A stretch of 64,000 nucleotides of DNA from Elysia chlorotica (Eukaryota > Mollusca > Gastropoda > Plakobranchidae). Where the stretch lies: NCBI GenBank assembly GCA_003991915.1, contig RQTK01000479.1, forward strand, positions 196,026-260,025, given 5' to 3'. Below, in pieces: positions 1-17,077 of this stretch (positions are counted from its first letter, which is position 1; every line of letters starts with the position of its first letter). A program made the position numbers and the translations under genes. Under the pieces are notes generated by a model that was not told where the DNA came from, searched no databases, and saw nothing but the letters and a program-made list of their open reading frames with translations.

Positions 1-30
1 TCTCCTCTCTTCCTCTCTCCCTAAATCACA

Positions 31-70
<40 letters not shown>

Positions 71-1204
71 CCTCTCCCTCCATACTTCCTTTCTCCATTC
101 CTTCCTTATTCCGAGCCTCGTTCCTGTTGGTCCCAGCATGCCTGTGTAGTCGAGCGGAAAATTTCTCTCCATGCCTCCAGATTGATGGACAGAAAATCAT
201 GAACCGTACTGAGCTTTTCAAGAAAGGGGAGGTTGGACCAAATTAATGGGGAACCAGCCCTAGAAGAATTAAAAAAAAAAACGTTTGTTAGCGGCAGTAT
301 CGGGCGGAACCAGTCCAGAGCCTTCAGTTCTACATTACATGCTTAACACCAGCGAATATCATTATGATTTGTGCAGGCGTGTTAATTTTGTGTGGCAGTG
401 GTGTAGTTACGGGTTTGCGGCTTGTAATATGATCAAGGCACGTCTCAAATAACCAGGGCTGGAAAATCTAATCGGGGGAGAAAATCGCTAGGGCTGAGGT
501 TGGGAATAGTTCGCGTCTCTGTGAGATGGGCTAACACTAACAGAGGATGGTGCAGGCTGAGAATCAGGAGGATCGTCTGAATGAATGAAGTCCCCCTGGC
601 CGCGCCGCTACTCCCTTGCCGCTCCGTCGCTCCCGCTCCCTACGTCTCCGCTGACCGTAGAAATCCTCTAATTCCGCGTGAAAAACGCTATTCACGCCGG
701 GACAAAACGCCACAAAAGCCTGTGTGCCTGGCTGAGAGCTTTGCAAAGAGCCCCATTTGTCGCCCGGCGCTCGTCTCTCTTCCCACAGCCGACCACCATC
801 CCCCTCCCTGTCCACCCATTGAGAAGGCGCTGTCTGGCCCCATGTAGAAGTAGAAGTTCTCCCCACAACATAATCATTAGCCCGTTCCGGGGTCGTCGGG
901 GCCAGGTTTGATTCACTGCTCGGACCAGAGACTGCAGCAATCTGACCCTCTATGGGGGGACGAACCGTGTACCCCTCCTCCCCCCCCCCCACACACACAC
1001 ACTCACCCCTTTTACCCACCCGGCCACTCTTTCCGAATTCTATCTTTCCTCAACTTTCACTTCTACTCCATCTTTAATTTTCTGCGGTTTTGGGCCCTCT
1101 AAATTTTCCAGTGTTTTGTTGTCGCTCCTCTTTGGTACCGTTCGATCCCTTCTGTTCTTTAGAGGAGGGGCACTCTGATGCAGTTTAACCTCTATGTTCT
1201 TAAG

Positions 1205-1430
1205 GAAATCATCATACGGCGGCGAGTTCCAAGACTAACGTCCAATGCTATTATGTGCTGGCACACTGCTGACAGTGCAATGATATCAAGATTCTTGTCT
1301 CAGCCACTCACATTATACACTGTACTGTCAGCGAATCCCAACAGTAAGGGAAGAAAAACCGATAAAAAGAAACCTGACCGATAGTGGATTCGAACCGCGT
1401 ACGATCCCAACGCTCTACTACTTACATAAA
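1205..1430 (-). repeat. Old, diverged tRNA-derived SINE
   Basis: Read on the minus strand, a tRNA-like head with a B-box-like GGTTCGAATCC relative (about 1385-1400) is followed by the same body motifs found in the better SINE copies (AAGACTAACGTCCAA, TGTGCTGGCACAC on the plus strand). It is the most diverged copy in the window, so probably the oldest. Confidence 0.55.
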
Positions 1431-1713
1431 CAACATAGCTTTGGTGATGCCATTGAAAGTTAAGAAACAAACTCACTCACCACTCGCGTCATTTTTTGCC
1501 CTTTTCTGGTCTTTGGATTTTGTGTTTATTTAGAACTTGGTCTAAACCCGTGACATAAGCCAAACAGATTCTGAGATACTGATCTAAAGTCCTCACAGAC
1601 ACTATCCCAGCTATCTGCCCGATGAACATTCATTTCGTTAAATCGTAATTTTCATTGTTTTCTACAAAAATTGGACTATCTACGAACATCACTCGCGGAT
1701 ATTTACGTGGTCT

Positions 1714-1747
<34 letters not shown>

Positions 1748-4159
1748 TAATATGTTGCTATATTTTGAGCCATAATATTTGTTTTGTTTTAAGGTGGAGG
1801 AAAAAGTTTAAGATAAATTATATCGTTGATACTATTTCAAAAAATACTCACTGACTCTAAGTAGGATATTACTTAAAAATACATAGATCACTTTCCCCCT
1901 CTTCATCCTAAATGTGTTCACTTCACTCAAGTTGGTGACTGTACCTGTTATTTTGGGTCTCATCGCCCGACACACACACGTTCTAGGTAGATGTCCATGT
2001 CGGGGGGTCTCCGATTTGGGAAGATCTCCGCGGCTCGAGTCGAACTCGTGCTCACATACCTGAGATGGACCTATGTATTGAGTATCTCCGTAATCCAGGC
2101 ACTATCCTATCTTGTTTTACAAGAATATTTATGTTGATACATCTGGAGTTCGACCACTGCGCTGTTTTAGATTACATGTATATAGTTCTAGTAGGTATTC
2201 CCCTAGTGTCGCCCCAACCTGGTTAGTGTACACACCCAGCATGGCGGCTCTCGATATTGTTTTTTTTTTTTCCTTCTATTTTTTGTTTATCTTTTTTCAT
2301 AGTCTTCTTTTTTTAATTCGCGTAGCGCGGTGAATAGAGTGTGGCCTCCGTTCGCCATATCTCGGGATGACAGTGCTAATTGTGGGGGAGGCTCCAGGGG
2401 AAGGAACTCGTTAGAGCGAGCTGTTTGTCACGGGAGAGCACTGAAAGCCTGCTTGAATGGGGCGTTGCCGGAATCGGGACAGGTTTGACGCGCGGTCTCA
2501 ACAAGGGGGAAAAAGGGGGTCGTGAACGGAACGACGGGGTGTAAAGCTTCCAAATAAAACGGAGCTTTTTATGCTTTTTTAAAAGTCTTTTTTTCTCAAC
2601 TTGACAAGGAATAATACAATTGATTTTTTTACCGACGACATGGCTTTAATTAATTTGAAACTGTTATTTCACCATTGGGTAAACTCTGTTCGTTAAAATA
2701 TCACCCGGCACCCCCGTCTAAGGATAGGATTCGTATCTAGTAATATTTATAAACCTCTGCAGTGAAACAATATTAGTACAAAGTACTATCATTATGGTAA
2801 CCATGTATGTCGCCATTGTGTAATGTAAGCTGCTTAGGACAAGTATGTCTCGTGAGTTCAGGCTGCAAAATCTTTGGAGATCGGATGGGTCGGTCAGTAG
2901 TATTTACGTGACTAAATTCTGTGGCCTGGATTATTAAGAAGTAGAAGTTGCTGTTCCTTAAAAAATCCAGACTGGTACCATAACAAGTATTTTCAAACTT
3001 AAAATGCCAACATATATCCGACACACACACAACATATAATCATGCAACCAACACACTTCCGGTGTACTCAATATACATCCAACACACATACAAAACACAT
3101 CAAACACACATCGAATACACTTATAACACACATCCAGCACAACCTCCACATATATATAACACATAATTATTTAACGCACAAACACACATAATCCATACTA
3201 CTCATTTAAAATATAGTTAACATACATGCAACACACATCCAACACTTCGCCAACAGATCATGATTCTCGAAATACAACGGCACGGTACACCGGGTTTTCA
3301 AACCATGTTGATAAATCTCTTCGCGAGTTGTTGTCAGTTTTGACGACTCCACCTCCACACCTGGCATCTAGCCGGGATTCCCCATTGAGCACCTGACGGC
3401 ACCCAGTGCGGCGCTATCGTCTGCCCGTGCGAGCCTCTGGTGGAGCGACTCTGTTTACGACCAAGGGTTGAGGGCGAATAAACGCCAGCGGAGCAGCGAA
3501 CAAACACGCCTTTTTCTGTGGGCCTCTGCGGGTTTGAAGTCTAGTTCCTTTCTCAACGCCAGTTCGCCCTTGTAATGGGACATTTTTTCACCTAGTCCCT
3601 CTACAAATTAATAACATCCGCACCTCACCCCAGTTTGGCTCCCGCAGCCAATTAAAAAGAAAAAAAAAAGAATTTTGGCCTCGACAATATTTCTTTTCTC
3701 CGGAGTCGGCGGTTACACTGTGTCGGATTTTCCCCATTTTTTGCTCGGAGTTCCGCTGTATAGATGATGGTGTTTTCAATTTACGGCCGACTGTTTGCAT
3801 TGGTTTCTATAGGTTTATGCAGGCGGAACACTAGAGCTCCTGAATAATGCATGGAGGGCCCGCAAGTTCGGGCTTACGTCGCCCTCTCTTCCAGTGAAGA
3901 TTGAGAGATACGGTCGAAATTAGAAAGTTGAGATCTGGAATTGGTTAAGGCACTAGACGGACGGGCACAGACTGTACCCCTTGATTGTAATTAGCCAAGT
4001 TCTCAAGTTTGGGGTTCCCACTTTTCTGTATCTTGGACTTAAAGACTTATACATGTATTGTTTTATTTACAATCTGGAATTTATACAGATTTTAGTGCAA
4101 CGACAAAGTTTTAAAAAGAATATGCAAGTTTTGCAGAGTGTGAACTTCTATTTTATGTC

Positions 4160-4346
4160 TTAAATATTATGAGAGAGATAGGTAAAAGAGAAAGAGGAGA
4201 GATAGAGAGTCAGTGTCAGAGAGACACAGACAGACATAGACGTAGAGAGAGAGACAGACTTTCAAATGGTTAGAGAGAAAAAGAGAAGCTAGAGAGATGG
4301 ATAGAGAAAGGGAGAGGGGAAGAAAGAGAGAGAGATAGAGATAGAG

Positions 4347-4404
<58 letters not shown>

Positions 4405-4458
4405 GCAGAGAGGCTGACCAAGAGCCAAACAGAGGAGACGTACATAGGCATAGGTTGG

Positions 4459-4505
<47 letters not shown>

Positions 4506-4510
4506 GACAT
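4160..4510. repeat. Compound (GA)n / (GACA)n microsatellite
   Basis: Purine-rich GA repeats with interruptions are followed by a pure (GACA)n run at about 4460-4505. The long Ser/Leu/Val/Cys-rich frames on the minus strand are translations of this repeat. Confidence 0.95.
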
Positions 4511-5036
4511 TGACAGGAAGACAGGAGTAAGAGGGCGCCCAGCCAGGTCGATAGAGCGCCACTTGATGTGCTTAAGTAGTGAAGAGAGACTCACCAGGCC
4601 GGCCCATTGTCTGCCTTAATTGCTCACTAAAAGCCCGGCATTTGTCAGGCGATGGCCGATCACTGCTCACTCTACTCCCTCTACTCACTCTATCCTCCTG
4701 TCCCCCCCCACACACACACACACACACACTCCCCGCTGGACCAATGGGCGAAATGGACCTCACTCAGGACACACAGACGATGATCATGACTGTATGTACA
4801 CAGATCAGGCAGGTCAAGGCCGGTTTGGCACCGGGGTTATGGTCATCACCTGAACTTTATCACTGCTACGGATTCTATTGTCCAGTCTACTACCATGTGG
4901 ACGTGCTAGTATATGCATGTATTTTAAGTTCGACCACTTAGATCTAGCTGCTTCAGACAATGCATCGCCAATCAACCAGTCATAGAGTGCATGTTAGTAG
5001 TACACCAAGAGGCTGGGGCTTAGGGAAATGTGATGT

Positions 5037-5037
<1 letters not shown>

Positions 5038-5071
<34 letters not shown>

Positions 5072-5156
5072 CTCTCTCTGGATGTATCTTTGTGTCTCTC
5101 TCTCCATCTCTCTCTGTCTCTGTCTGTCTCTGTCTCTCTCTCCATCTCTCTCTGTC

Positions 5157-5220
<64 letters not shown>
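5038..5220. repeat. (TC)n / (TCTG)n microsatellite
   Basis: Pyrimidine repeat with TGTC interruptions. No coding signal. Confidence 0.95.
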
Positions 5221-5716
5221 ACAACACTTTGCTTAACTATGTTCCAAATCGGATAATCGACGCAATATTGAAACAAATTGTAAAAGTTGACAAAACCACT
5301 AGTGTCTAAAGACATAGAGCCGTCATAAATAATGTCTAACAGAACTGTCAATATTTCGACACATATTGAGGAACTGACAGTGGTGAAACTTATAGTAACT
5401 GTTCTCTTTTATTTACGAAATTATTCCGTGAAATTTGAAGACAGCAGGCTTTTTCTATCCATACACCATTCTCTACCTCTATTCACTCCAACGATATTAA
5501 TTGTGTTGACATGCGGATGAGGCGCGGGGTGAATGTCTGCATGTCTATCTGTGTGATTCATACGCCCGCGTCGTATGAACTCACGGCCTCTTCTTTTATT
5601 TTCCCACAAAATGATTTTTAATCGAAACTTTTGAGGTACGACCCGGACGCCTTTATCCTTCCGCTTGTTGTGCGGCTGCGCCGTGACGAGGCGCGCTGTG
5701 TTTACATTGAAAACAG

Positions 5717-5732
5717 GGCGCCCCCTGCCGGG
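5717..5732 (+). promoter_or_regulatory. CTCF-like core motif in a CpG-rich island
   Basis: GGCGCCCCCTGCCGGG matches the reverse complement of the bilaterian CTCF core (CCAGCAGGGGGCGC) with one mismatch in the core. It sits in the most GC- and CpG-rich stretch of the left flank (about 5640-5880). The motif match is seen directly; occupancy is inference. Confidence 0.3.
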
Positions 5733-6000
5733 CCGGCGGAGTCTTCCTCCCCGCGACAAGAAGTTGTCCGCAAATAGTGAAGAGCTCCGAGAAAAGGGCC
5801 AGAAACAAGGCCCGACGATTGTGTGGTTCACGGGCCAGAGTGCGATCTTTCGCGCCTCTCAAGGGCCCTAGCAACGCAAAAAAATAAAAAAAAATTAAAC
5901 TTGTTTCTTGTGCTCATACAATCGAGCGTGTTAGGGGAGGGTCTGTTGTTTAGTACATGTGTATCTCGCCTCCTCCTCGCCTCTCTCTTGCAATTTTTCT

Positions 6001-6140
6001 TTCTTTCTTTCTCTCTCTTTCTCCCTCTCTCTCTCTCTCTCTCTCCGTACGTCTCTTTCTGTCTCTGTCTGACTCTGCCTGTCTGACTGTCTGTTTGTCT
6101 CCCCCCTCTCTCTCTCCTTCTCTCTCTCTCTCTCTCTCTT
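6001..6140. repeat. (TC)n microsatellite, interrupted
   Basis: TC and TCTG repeats with TTTC starts. No coding signal. Confidence 0.9.
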
Positions 6141-6660
6141 TATTTGAGACATGGAACTGAAGTGCAGGCCGTTAATCTGATTGCAAATGCTCCCAATGAG
6201 TCTTTGTTCCTCGGTGTCATGGGGAATTTGTTTACAAGAAATTAAAAACGAATATTAACCGATATCCATTGGTTGAGTCGATACATGATATACACTGTGT
6301 ACCAGTACATATACATGTAATGCAATCAACCAAGTCCCAACTATCCCACTGTAAGATCCCGTCTCCGTAAAGAACTTCCCTTTATAGATCATAGTATTTA
6401 AACCAGGAGAGATGTCCAATATCTCAACCGAAGATTTTTTTAATCTACATGGCCTTGATGGATCAACATGAAGAGTAGTTTAGCGCTGGGGCGTTAACTT
6501 TATCTTGCAGCGTAAGGGCCGCGGCCTCGGGGGAAAAGCATTTAACTTTACACAGTGTATCTATTATAAATTGTCTTTTGCCTCAGCGTGAGGATGCGTA
6601 CAAGAAAAGCTAGAGAAAACGATCGTCTTGAAAAAAAAAAAAAAACGTTTCTGAGACGGA

Positions 6661-6780
6661 AGTTGAGTTGAGTTCAGTAGGTTTTAACATCCAACTTCAG
6701 CACTATATAGGCTATATTGTGGACGGACCTTTTGCGTCGGAAGCCGATGTTCTACCCCAAGACCACCGCGCGCCCCTGAG
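6661..6780 (-). repeat. SINE with internal deletion
   Basis: On the minus strand, the tRNA-like head (CCGACGCAAAAGGTCC region) is joined directly to the 3' tail (CACAATATAGCCTATATAGTGC-like, then GTT-rich end). The roughly 130-base body seen in other copies is missing. The join lies at a short GGACC-type microhomology present at both break positions in full copies, so a slippage deletion is likely. Confidence 0.75.
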
Positions 6781-6868
6781 ACAGAAGTAAATGTCTCAAG
6801 TTTTAAAGGGCTTATTTACTGCGAAGGTTTTTGAGATAAACGTTTGGCTATTAATTGCGTGCTTCATT

Positions 6869-6901
<33 letters not shown>

Positions 6902-6995
6902 AAGGATACTAAGACTTCTCTCTTAGCTGGTCATATCAAAATGATCCCAACCTGAACATTACAGCACAAAAGTGGTCTCGACATCAATGATGTTT

Positions 6996-7150
6996 TTTGC
7001 CTACTGGGTTTCCAGATGAGTCCAATACTGTGTACCCTGTATCCCAAATCAGTTTTCACGGCCTACGCGCCTGCTTTGCCTACTGGGTTTCCAGATGAGT
7101 CCAATACGTGTGGCCTGTATCGCCATCAGTTTTCACGGCCTACGCGCCTG
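6996..7150. repeat. Two-copy tandem duplication, unit about 78 bases
   Basis: The phrase TTTGCCTACTGGGTTTCCAG begins each copy and CACGGCCTACGCGCCTGC ends each copy. The copies differ by a few changes only, so the duplication is fairly recent. Confidence 0.9.
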
Positions 7151-8281
7151 CCAGGCGGCAGGCAATACTGATCAATGCCAGTGAATGGTGAAAATTGGCA
7201 AAATCCAGTAACTGACCCAACTGTCTCCAAACTGTCCACGATCCCTTAGTCCTCACGTCAGGCCTCACCCCAAGTCCTCGCCACCGCGGAGAAAAAAATA
7301 CAGACTTTGCGATCCACCGGACGATAGCTGATAACGTAACAACACCCTAAGACATGCTACTTTCCTGATCGTTTATTGGCTCCACGAGTTTGGGTAGAGA
7401 TATGATTGGACTCCGGTGCAGATTCCCCTTACCTACCGTCTTCGTTGTCATTGTGGGTCCCATTATCGCAAGTTCTCTATTCTGTGGCTGCTCTGCCCGT
7501 TTGTTCTGATCTAACTGTCCTTGTCTCCACTTTAGCCCCACTGAACAGGACCACTCGGACCCGCACTGCTTTCTCCACGCGAAGACCAAATCTGCGCTCT
7601 TTCAGCACAAGAGCTCTTTTTCTCCCGCAGCGTGAGGGGGACATAACTCTGTTTGCCGGGCGCTGCTTCCAGCCACTCTGGTGACTCTGAGTTCCGGTGT
7701 TCACAGTTCAGGCCCCTGTGTGTTTTGCTGGATGTTAAACCTCTTCTGGGATATTACGGTCTGTCCAGTGTCAACTGTCCCTCAACACCCGGACAGGCGG
7801 ACACTCGAGCTGTTGTCCATGTCTTGTCTGCACATGATCCTTCTCGCCCTCTTCTATAATCCGCGTGAAAACGGTATAACACGCTCTGTTCGTCTATGAG
7901 ATTTATTGGAATTTTTCAGGATGGAAGTTGTTTCTTAAGCAGTTTTTTTTTTTTGCAGTGGTCTATCGAGTGGTTTATGTACTTGTCTCTTGTATGTGAT
8001 ATTTTCTGCGTGATCTTCATGAAAGATGACCCATATATAGAAAGTTAGAAAGAGGGGGGGGGGGGGAGAAAGATACATACAAATAGAAAGACAGACTGAC
8101 GAACAAACAGACATGGAGATAGAGAGAAAGAGAAAGATAGTGAACAGAGATAAGGAAACGGAGAAGAAAAGACAAATGGAAAAGTTATGCCTCGGTGATC
8201 AAAGTACAAAAAGTAAAGAAAGAAATGTGTTAAGGAAAGGGGGGAAAGAGTTGAAACACTGATAAAGACAGATACATGCAC

Positions 8282-8295
8282 AGGGGAAAAACAAA

Positions 8296-8342
<47 letters not shown>

Positions 8343-8404
8343 GAGAGAGAAAGGCGAAGACATTCAGAGAGAGGGGCATTTAGAGAGAATTTAGAGAGTC
8401 ATTT

Positions 8405-8463
<59 letters not shown>

Positions 8464-8487
8464 TACAGACAGACAGACAGACAGACA
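8282..8487. repeat. (GA)n and (GACA)n microsatellites
   Basis: Two GA runs separated by a short unique piece, then a (GACA)n run at about 8440-8487. Confidence 0.95.
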
Positions 8488-8888
8488 ACAGACAGAGATA
8501 GGGGGAGGAAAAGAAAGAGAAATTGTGTTGGTAAATGAGAAGCGTCTGTCCATCCCAGTGGTCAAGGGACTGACCAGACGAGACCGATCGTTGAGCAGAT
8601 TATGCAAATCTAGTGTTAAAGAGCCGGGTCGTTAGGGCCCGTGGAGTCTTTGTCTCCCGAACTCTTGGACACAGTAATTATTCACTTTCTGTTTCTCTTT
8701 CTCTTCCTGCCTTTTTCACAATACTTGCCCGTCTTATAACTTCTCTTTTTTCCTCTTTATCGCTCCCTCTCTCTATGTATCAAAGACATTTTACCTATTT
8801 CTGTCTATCTCTCTGTTTATCTCACGCACTTTTCTCCCTTGCTCTCTATCTCTCTGCCCCCCCCCACCCCCTTCTCCCTCTGCCTTTC

Positions 8889-8890
<2 letters not shown>

Positions 8891-8945
<55 letters not shown>
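8891..8945. repeat. (TC)n microsatellite
   Basis: Pure TC tract of about 55 bases. Confidence 0.95.
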
Positions 8946-8947
<2 letters not shown>

Positions 8948-9499
8948 AAGTAAAACTTTCTTCTATGTAGCAAGTGATATCATTATGTCTCTTGATAAAG
9001 CCTGTAGTTCTTCGCAGGAAAAAATATTGCTCGCTCCTAGAGTGTTGGGCAGTCTTTCGAAGCCTAGTCAAAAGTTTACAAGGGGTGAAGAAGTAAACAA
9101 ATTAATGTTAGCTATGTAATATAAACATCACATAAAACAATAATGCATTTTTTTTTAAATTACTATTAATTTTTGTTTATGGCTATGAAAAAAATAGTTT
9201 CTCAATACTATCAGATTTAATCTTAATTTTATAATAGTTAATACATTTTTTCTGCATCTTTGCAATGTTTTAAAAGCCATAATGTATTAAATGGTCAATG
9301 CATTCTGAAATCCCAATGCACTAACAGATTATAATTATGAAACCCAGGGGTGTTGCGTAAAAAACGTTTTAAAATTATCGGCAATTCTACAAGACCTTGG
9401 CATATCTCACGCATTCACCCAGTTGAAACATTAACATTTCATAGCACTCGACGCCTTATGAAACTACGGTGGTGAGAATTGCTTAGTTTTCCCATGGTT

Positions 9500-9690
9500 G
9501 TTGAAGAACGCTCCACCTCCTTCCTACTGCATTGAGCGCAAATCTAGGTCACCGCTAAGGGGTTGGGGGCGGTTCGGTAGCGCCAGTCTTCGAGAGTCCT
9601 CAGTTCCGCTCTGTGGACTGCGCAGGCGCAGAGGATTGGGTTTTTCACACAGCGCCATTCACTCTGGTTGAGAGCGACTCGGCAGGGCGC
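9500..9690. promoter_or_regulatory. GC-rich island with an NRF1-like palindrome
   Basis: This is a CpG-containing island in otherwise AT-rich DNA. TGCGCAGGCGCA at about 9619-9630 is close to the NRF1 consensus (YGCGCAYGCGCR, one mismatch), and a reverse CCAAT box (ATTGG) follows a few bases later. The combination is typical of animal housekeeping-type promoters or intronic alternative promoters, but no transcript start can be shown from sequence alone. Confidence 0.25.
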
Positions 9691-10059
9691 GATCAACTCC
9701 ACTAAATAAATTATTTCAAAATGTTACATTTGGGACGGCCCGGCTAACTGAGCGCATGAGGACTGTTACGTGTCAACTTAAAAGTCTATGTTTTGTTTGA
9801 AAAATATAAAATAAAAATATAGAGTTAGCTCCAACGAGAAATGGAAAATTTTTATTGTGTTTGAACTAACCATCAGCGTTTCAGAATGTCTTTGAATGTT
9901 ACGTGGGTAAAGCTAGAGTGTTAGGGCAAAGAAAATGATTGCTTTGCTTTTGAAAAGATGCAATTTGTTGTTGTTTCTGTCTTTTCACTTAACCCTGTAT
10001 TTGTGGTAATCCTAAAAGCTAGGTCTAGGAATTACTGGCGTTACACTGGCTAAACTAAA

Positions 10060-13785
<3,726 letters not shown>

Positions 13786-13806
<21 letters not shown>

Positions 13807-14045
13807 TTGAAGGAGTATATGATATAGAGACAGTGGAGCGATGAGATTAGGAGAGAGCGAAGGAAGAAATATATGATATCGAGACAGTAGGAGGGATGAG
13901 AATAAGAGAGAGTGATGGAAGGAGTATATGATATAGAGGGGTGAGAATAGGAGAGAGTGAAGGGAGATATATGACACCGAACAGTGGAGATGGTATATTA
14001 GATGAGAGTGAATAGAAATTGGAGAGAGTGAAGGAGAGAATGTGG
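13786..14045 (+). repeat. Minisatellite that starts at the TFAP2 stop codon
   Basis: Four to five imperfect units of about 45-55 bases start in the last codons of the gene (GACGAGAATAGGAGAGAGTGA, where TGA is the stop). Later units begin near 13840, 13895, 13940 and 14001 and keep the GATGAGAATAGGAGAGAGTG phrase followed by AAGGAGTATATGATATAGAG. The array therefore repeats the end of the reading frame into the 3' UTR. Confidence 0.8.
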
Positions 14046-14499
14046 AGTCGTCTTTTTGGTGTGTATATAAATGATTGTTTCCAAGAAGATGAATATATGG
14101 ACGCTATACTGAAGATTATATAGTGAAAGAATTGTAAGGAATAAAGAGTAAAAGAAAAAGGGATAGAGATTTATAGATATATAGAGATAGAGAGAGTGGG
14201 GTTAAGATATAGGCAGGTGGATAGATAGAGGAAGAGAAAAAGTATTCATTTAGTAGTCTCAAAATGAGATATTTGGATAATTGTACATATATAGACAAAG
14301 TTAAAAATAGAATAAAACCAACAAAACAGGCAAGAGAGATTGAGTAAAAGCAAGATTATAGAAAAAGAGTGAAGACGCATGCTAAAAAATAGAGGGGTGA
14401 GGGGAGGGGGGAAAAGATATGTACAATTTTAAAAGGTATAAAAATCAAAATAGGAAGATAGATAGAGCGGAAAACACAAGGAGAGTTGGATAGGTAGAA

Positions 14500-14532
<33 letters not shown>

Positions 14533-14581
14533 AAGAGAGTCAGAGAGAGAGAGGGAGAGGATAAAAAAGATAGAGAGAAAA

Positions 14582-14628
<47 letters not shown>

Positions 14629-14850
14629 CAGAGAGTGTATAAGATTGCCATAAAACACAATATATAGCGCGACAAACTTTAAAGAAGTCTTGGATAAAAA
14701 TATAATTATTATGCATTTTTCTTTTGTTTTTCTGTGTTGAATAAATGCTGGTGGTTTCGATGTCTTTAAATTGTTTAATTATAATTATGATATTATTGCA
14801 ATGTGAACTGTGAATAAAGACTGACATATATGTTTGCAAAATCATGATTT
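13807..14850 (+). other. Probable TFAP2 3' UTR
   Basis: The sequence after the stop contains the stop-codon minisatellite, purine-rich GA tracts (about 14500-14632) and AATAAA polyadenylation-type hexamers at 14740-14745 and 14813-14818. Either could end the transcript. The real 3' end cannot be fixed without RNA data. Confidence 0.45.
14500..14632. repeat. (GA)n microsatellite, interrupted
   Basis: GA tracts broken by GATAAA and GACA pieces, in the likely TFAP2 3' UTR. Confidence 0.92.
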
Positions 14851-15229
14851 TTTTATGTTTGAGTTACATTGTACAGAATATATATAATATAGTACTGCAT
14901 GTATTATAGTAATACAAATAGTTGTCATTTCATTACATGAATTATATTGCCATTATCATCATGATCTGTTAAATTTTTACCGCATCAGAATATTGTATCA
15001 TGTTTGATAACTGAAGAAACCATTATTGTTATTAAAAATAATTTATTTTTAATAGTTCAACAACAAGAAAAATAATTAATAACCATGATTGTTATTAATG
15101 TTATTATTTCTATGATTACCATAATATCTCCATTATTATTGTAATTATTATAATCATCATCAACATCATATCATCATCATAAACATAATGTCTATAATGT
15201 ATTTGTGTTTTTATTACCATTTATTGTTA

Positions 15230-15251
15230 CTAATATTATTATTATTATTAA

Positions 15252-15300
<49 letters not shown>

Positions 15301-15450
15301 NNNNNNNNNNNNNNNNNNNNNNNNNNNNNNNNNNNNNNNNNNNNNNNNNNNNNNNNNNNNNNNNNNNNNNNNNNNNNNNNNNNNNNNNNNNNNNNNNNNN
15401 NNNNNNNNNNNNNNNNNNNNNNNNNNNNNNNNNNNNNNNNNNNNNNNNNN

Positions 15451-15482
<32 letters not shown>
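15230..15482. repeat. (ATT)n, assembly gap of 150 N, then (ATCT)n
   Basis: An (ATT)n tract at about 15235-15300 runs into 150 unknown bases (15301-15450), followed by (ATCT)n to 15482. The gap was almost certainly caused by the repeat. True length is unknown. Confidence 0.95.
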
Positions 15483-15486
<4 letters not shown>

Positions 15487-16119
15487 AATTATCCGTCTTA
15501 GTGTGTAGGACTACCTGTCAACATACGAGCCTACTTAGCTTTTCGTTCACTGTTTTATTATTGTCTGATAATTATCATCATCATCATCATTATTATTATT
15601 TTATTATTTTTATCATCATCACTATTTACTCTTTTATAATTAATCCTATACTTTTCATGAACCATTGTTATCGTGCCCATCAGAGCTCTGTCATCTGAAA
15701 AAAATTATCTGATATTCATGTAACATTTGTAAAATCATGACTCTTCTATTAAAAAAAATTATATACATAATGTAATAATGTATAATAATTATAACAGAAA
15801 AGAATTGCCGACAATCGTATTGGAATGTTTTGTTTTTCTGTATAACAGTTTACCATAATTATTTTTCTTTCATTTAAAAAGTAGCACATAGAATTATCGG
15901 CTATGTCCTACCATAATCCTACCATTAGAGACTTCTCGTTGTTTCCTAGTAATTTTTTTTGAGCTAGGAAATAATACATAATTAATATCTATGTTCAAAC
16001 TCGTATAAACATTTAAGAGGATTTTGGTTTTTCTGCTTATAGAAACCTGCCATACGACTAGTCACTGCTGCGAGTAGCCTAGACATTGCCTGATTGCGTA
16101 TGTACACATTATTCAACCG

Positions 16120-16276
<157 letters not shown>

Positions 16277-17077
16277 CTGCCTCCCAATAATTAGTTTATG
16301 TCTCTTGTTTGGTTAACGAAAATTGTCAACCTGTGAAGAAATCAGGGTGAATTAGGCACAGGTCGCTGAAAACTACACTTTTTGGCTGGGCCCTTCTGAA
16401 CATTCTACTCTTTATTGAAGATTTTTTTTTTTTAAATTTTAGAATAGAAATTCTGTCTCTGGTTCTAAAAATCAAGGAGTAATATTTTTTCAATCTTTTT
16501 TTTTTTTCTGTATCTTCCATTACAGTTGAAACTTTAGGCTTGAAGACTTCATTTTTTTGTGTTTTTTTTTTACATTTTTAAAAGTCTCCGGGTCTTTCGA
16601 GTTCTTTATGGGACTAGTGAGCATGTTTCTTAGAAAGCATTGCATAATATGCTTTTCGAAACACTATATAGTGATTTTTTTCAGACTTGTGCCTGATTCA
16701 CCATTATTAATTTTTTTCCACTTAGCCTATGGACGTGATCATTATAATTATTTCGCTTTCCCCCAAAGGCTGCCAATTTTTTTTTTCAATGTAGAACAAT
16801 AGATTTTGCTGTGCAACTGTGGAGGACATTGAAATCTCAGTCTATGTTTTTTTTTTAAATTAAGTTAAATGTTATAAAACCCACTGCCAATGTAAAGTGT
16901 ACATTAATTTGCACTAGACAGATTGTTGCGTAGCAATCACAATTCCCCTTGCCATTAAAACTGTTATTTAGTTCATGTGTGTGAAGCTAGGTGAGCGTCA
17001 CCCCTGCGTTTTTTTTGTGTGTGGATAAATTTAACACTCTCATTCATGTACAGTAGTTCTGAGTGTTACACTGAATG

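Larger units (their letters stand above)
1..9400. other. Non-coding block left of the TFAP2 exons
   Basis: I see no convincing coding exon here. Open frames are short or arise from simple repeats. Since the first TFAP2 exon present in the window starts in mid-protein, this is probably TFAP2 intron sequence, but an intergenic origin is not excluded. GC-richer islands occur around 560-970, 2340-2540, 3300-3560, 5640-5880 and 9500-9690. A (GT)n tract lies at about 1713-1746, a degenerate CA-rich array at about 3010-3250, and TC/GA tracts throughout. Two copies of a 78-base unit stand side by side at 6996-7150. Confidence 0.55.

Noticed and set aside
564-1019. 151-residue minus-strand open frame in the GC-rich left end
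   Set aside because: No recognisable domain and Arg-rich low complexity. It overlaps frames on the other strand of similar length, as expected of GC-rich DNA.
4167-4594. Long Ser/Leu/Val/Cys-rich open frames
   Set aside because: They are translations of (GA)n and (GACA)n repeats. The same kind of frame appears at every TC/GA tract in the window.
7347-7900. Overlapping 70-90 residue frames on both strands
   Set aside because: No family resemblance, no splice-site support and no consistent frame. Treated as non-coding.
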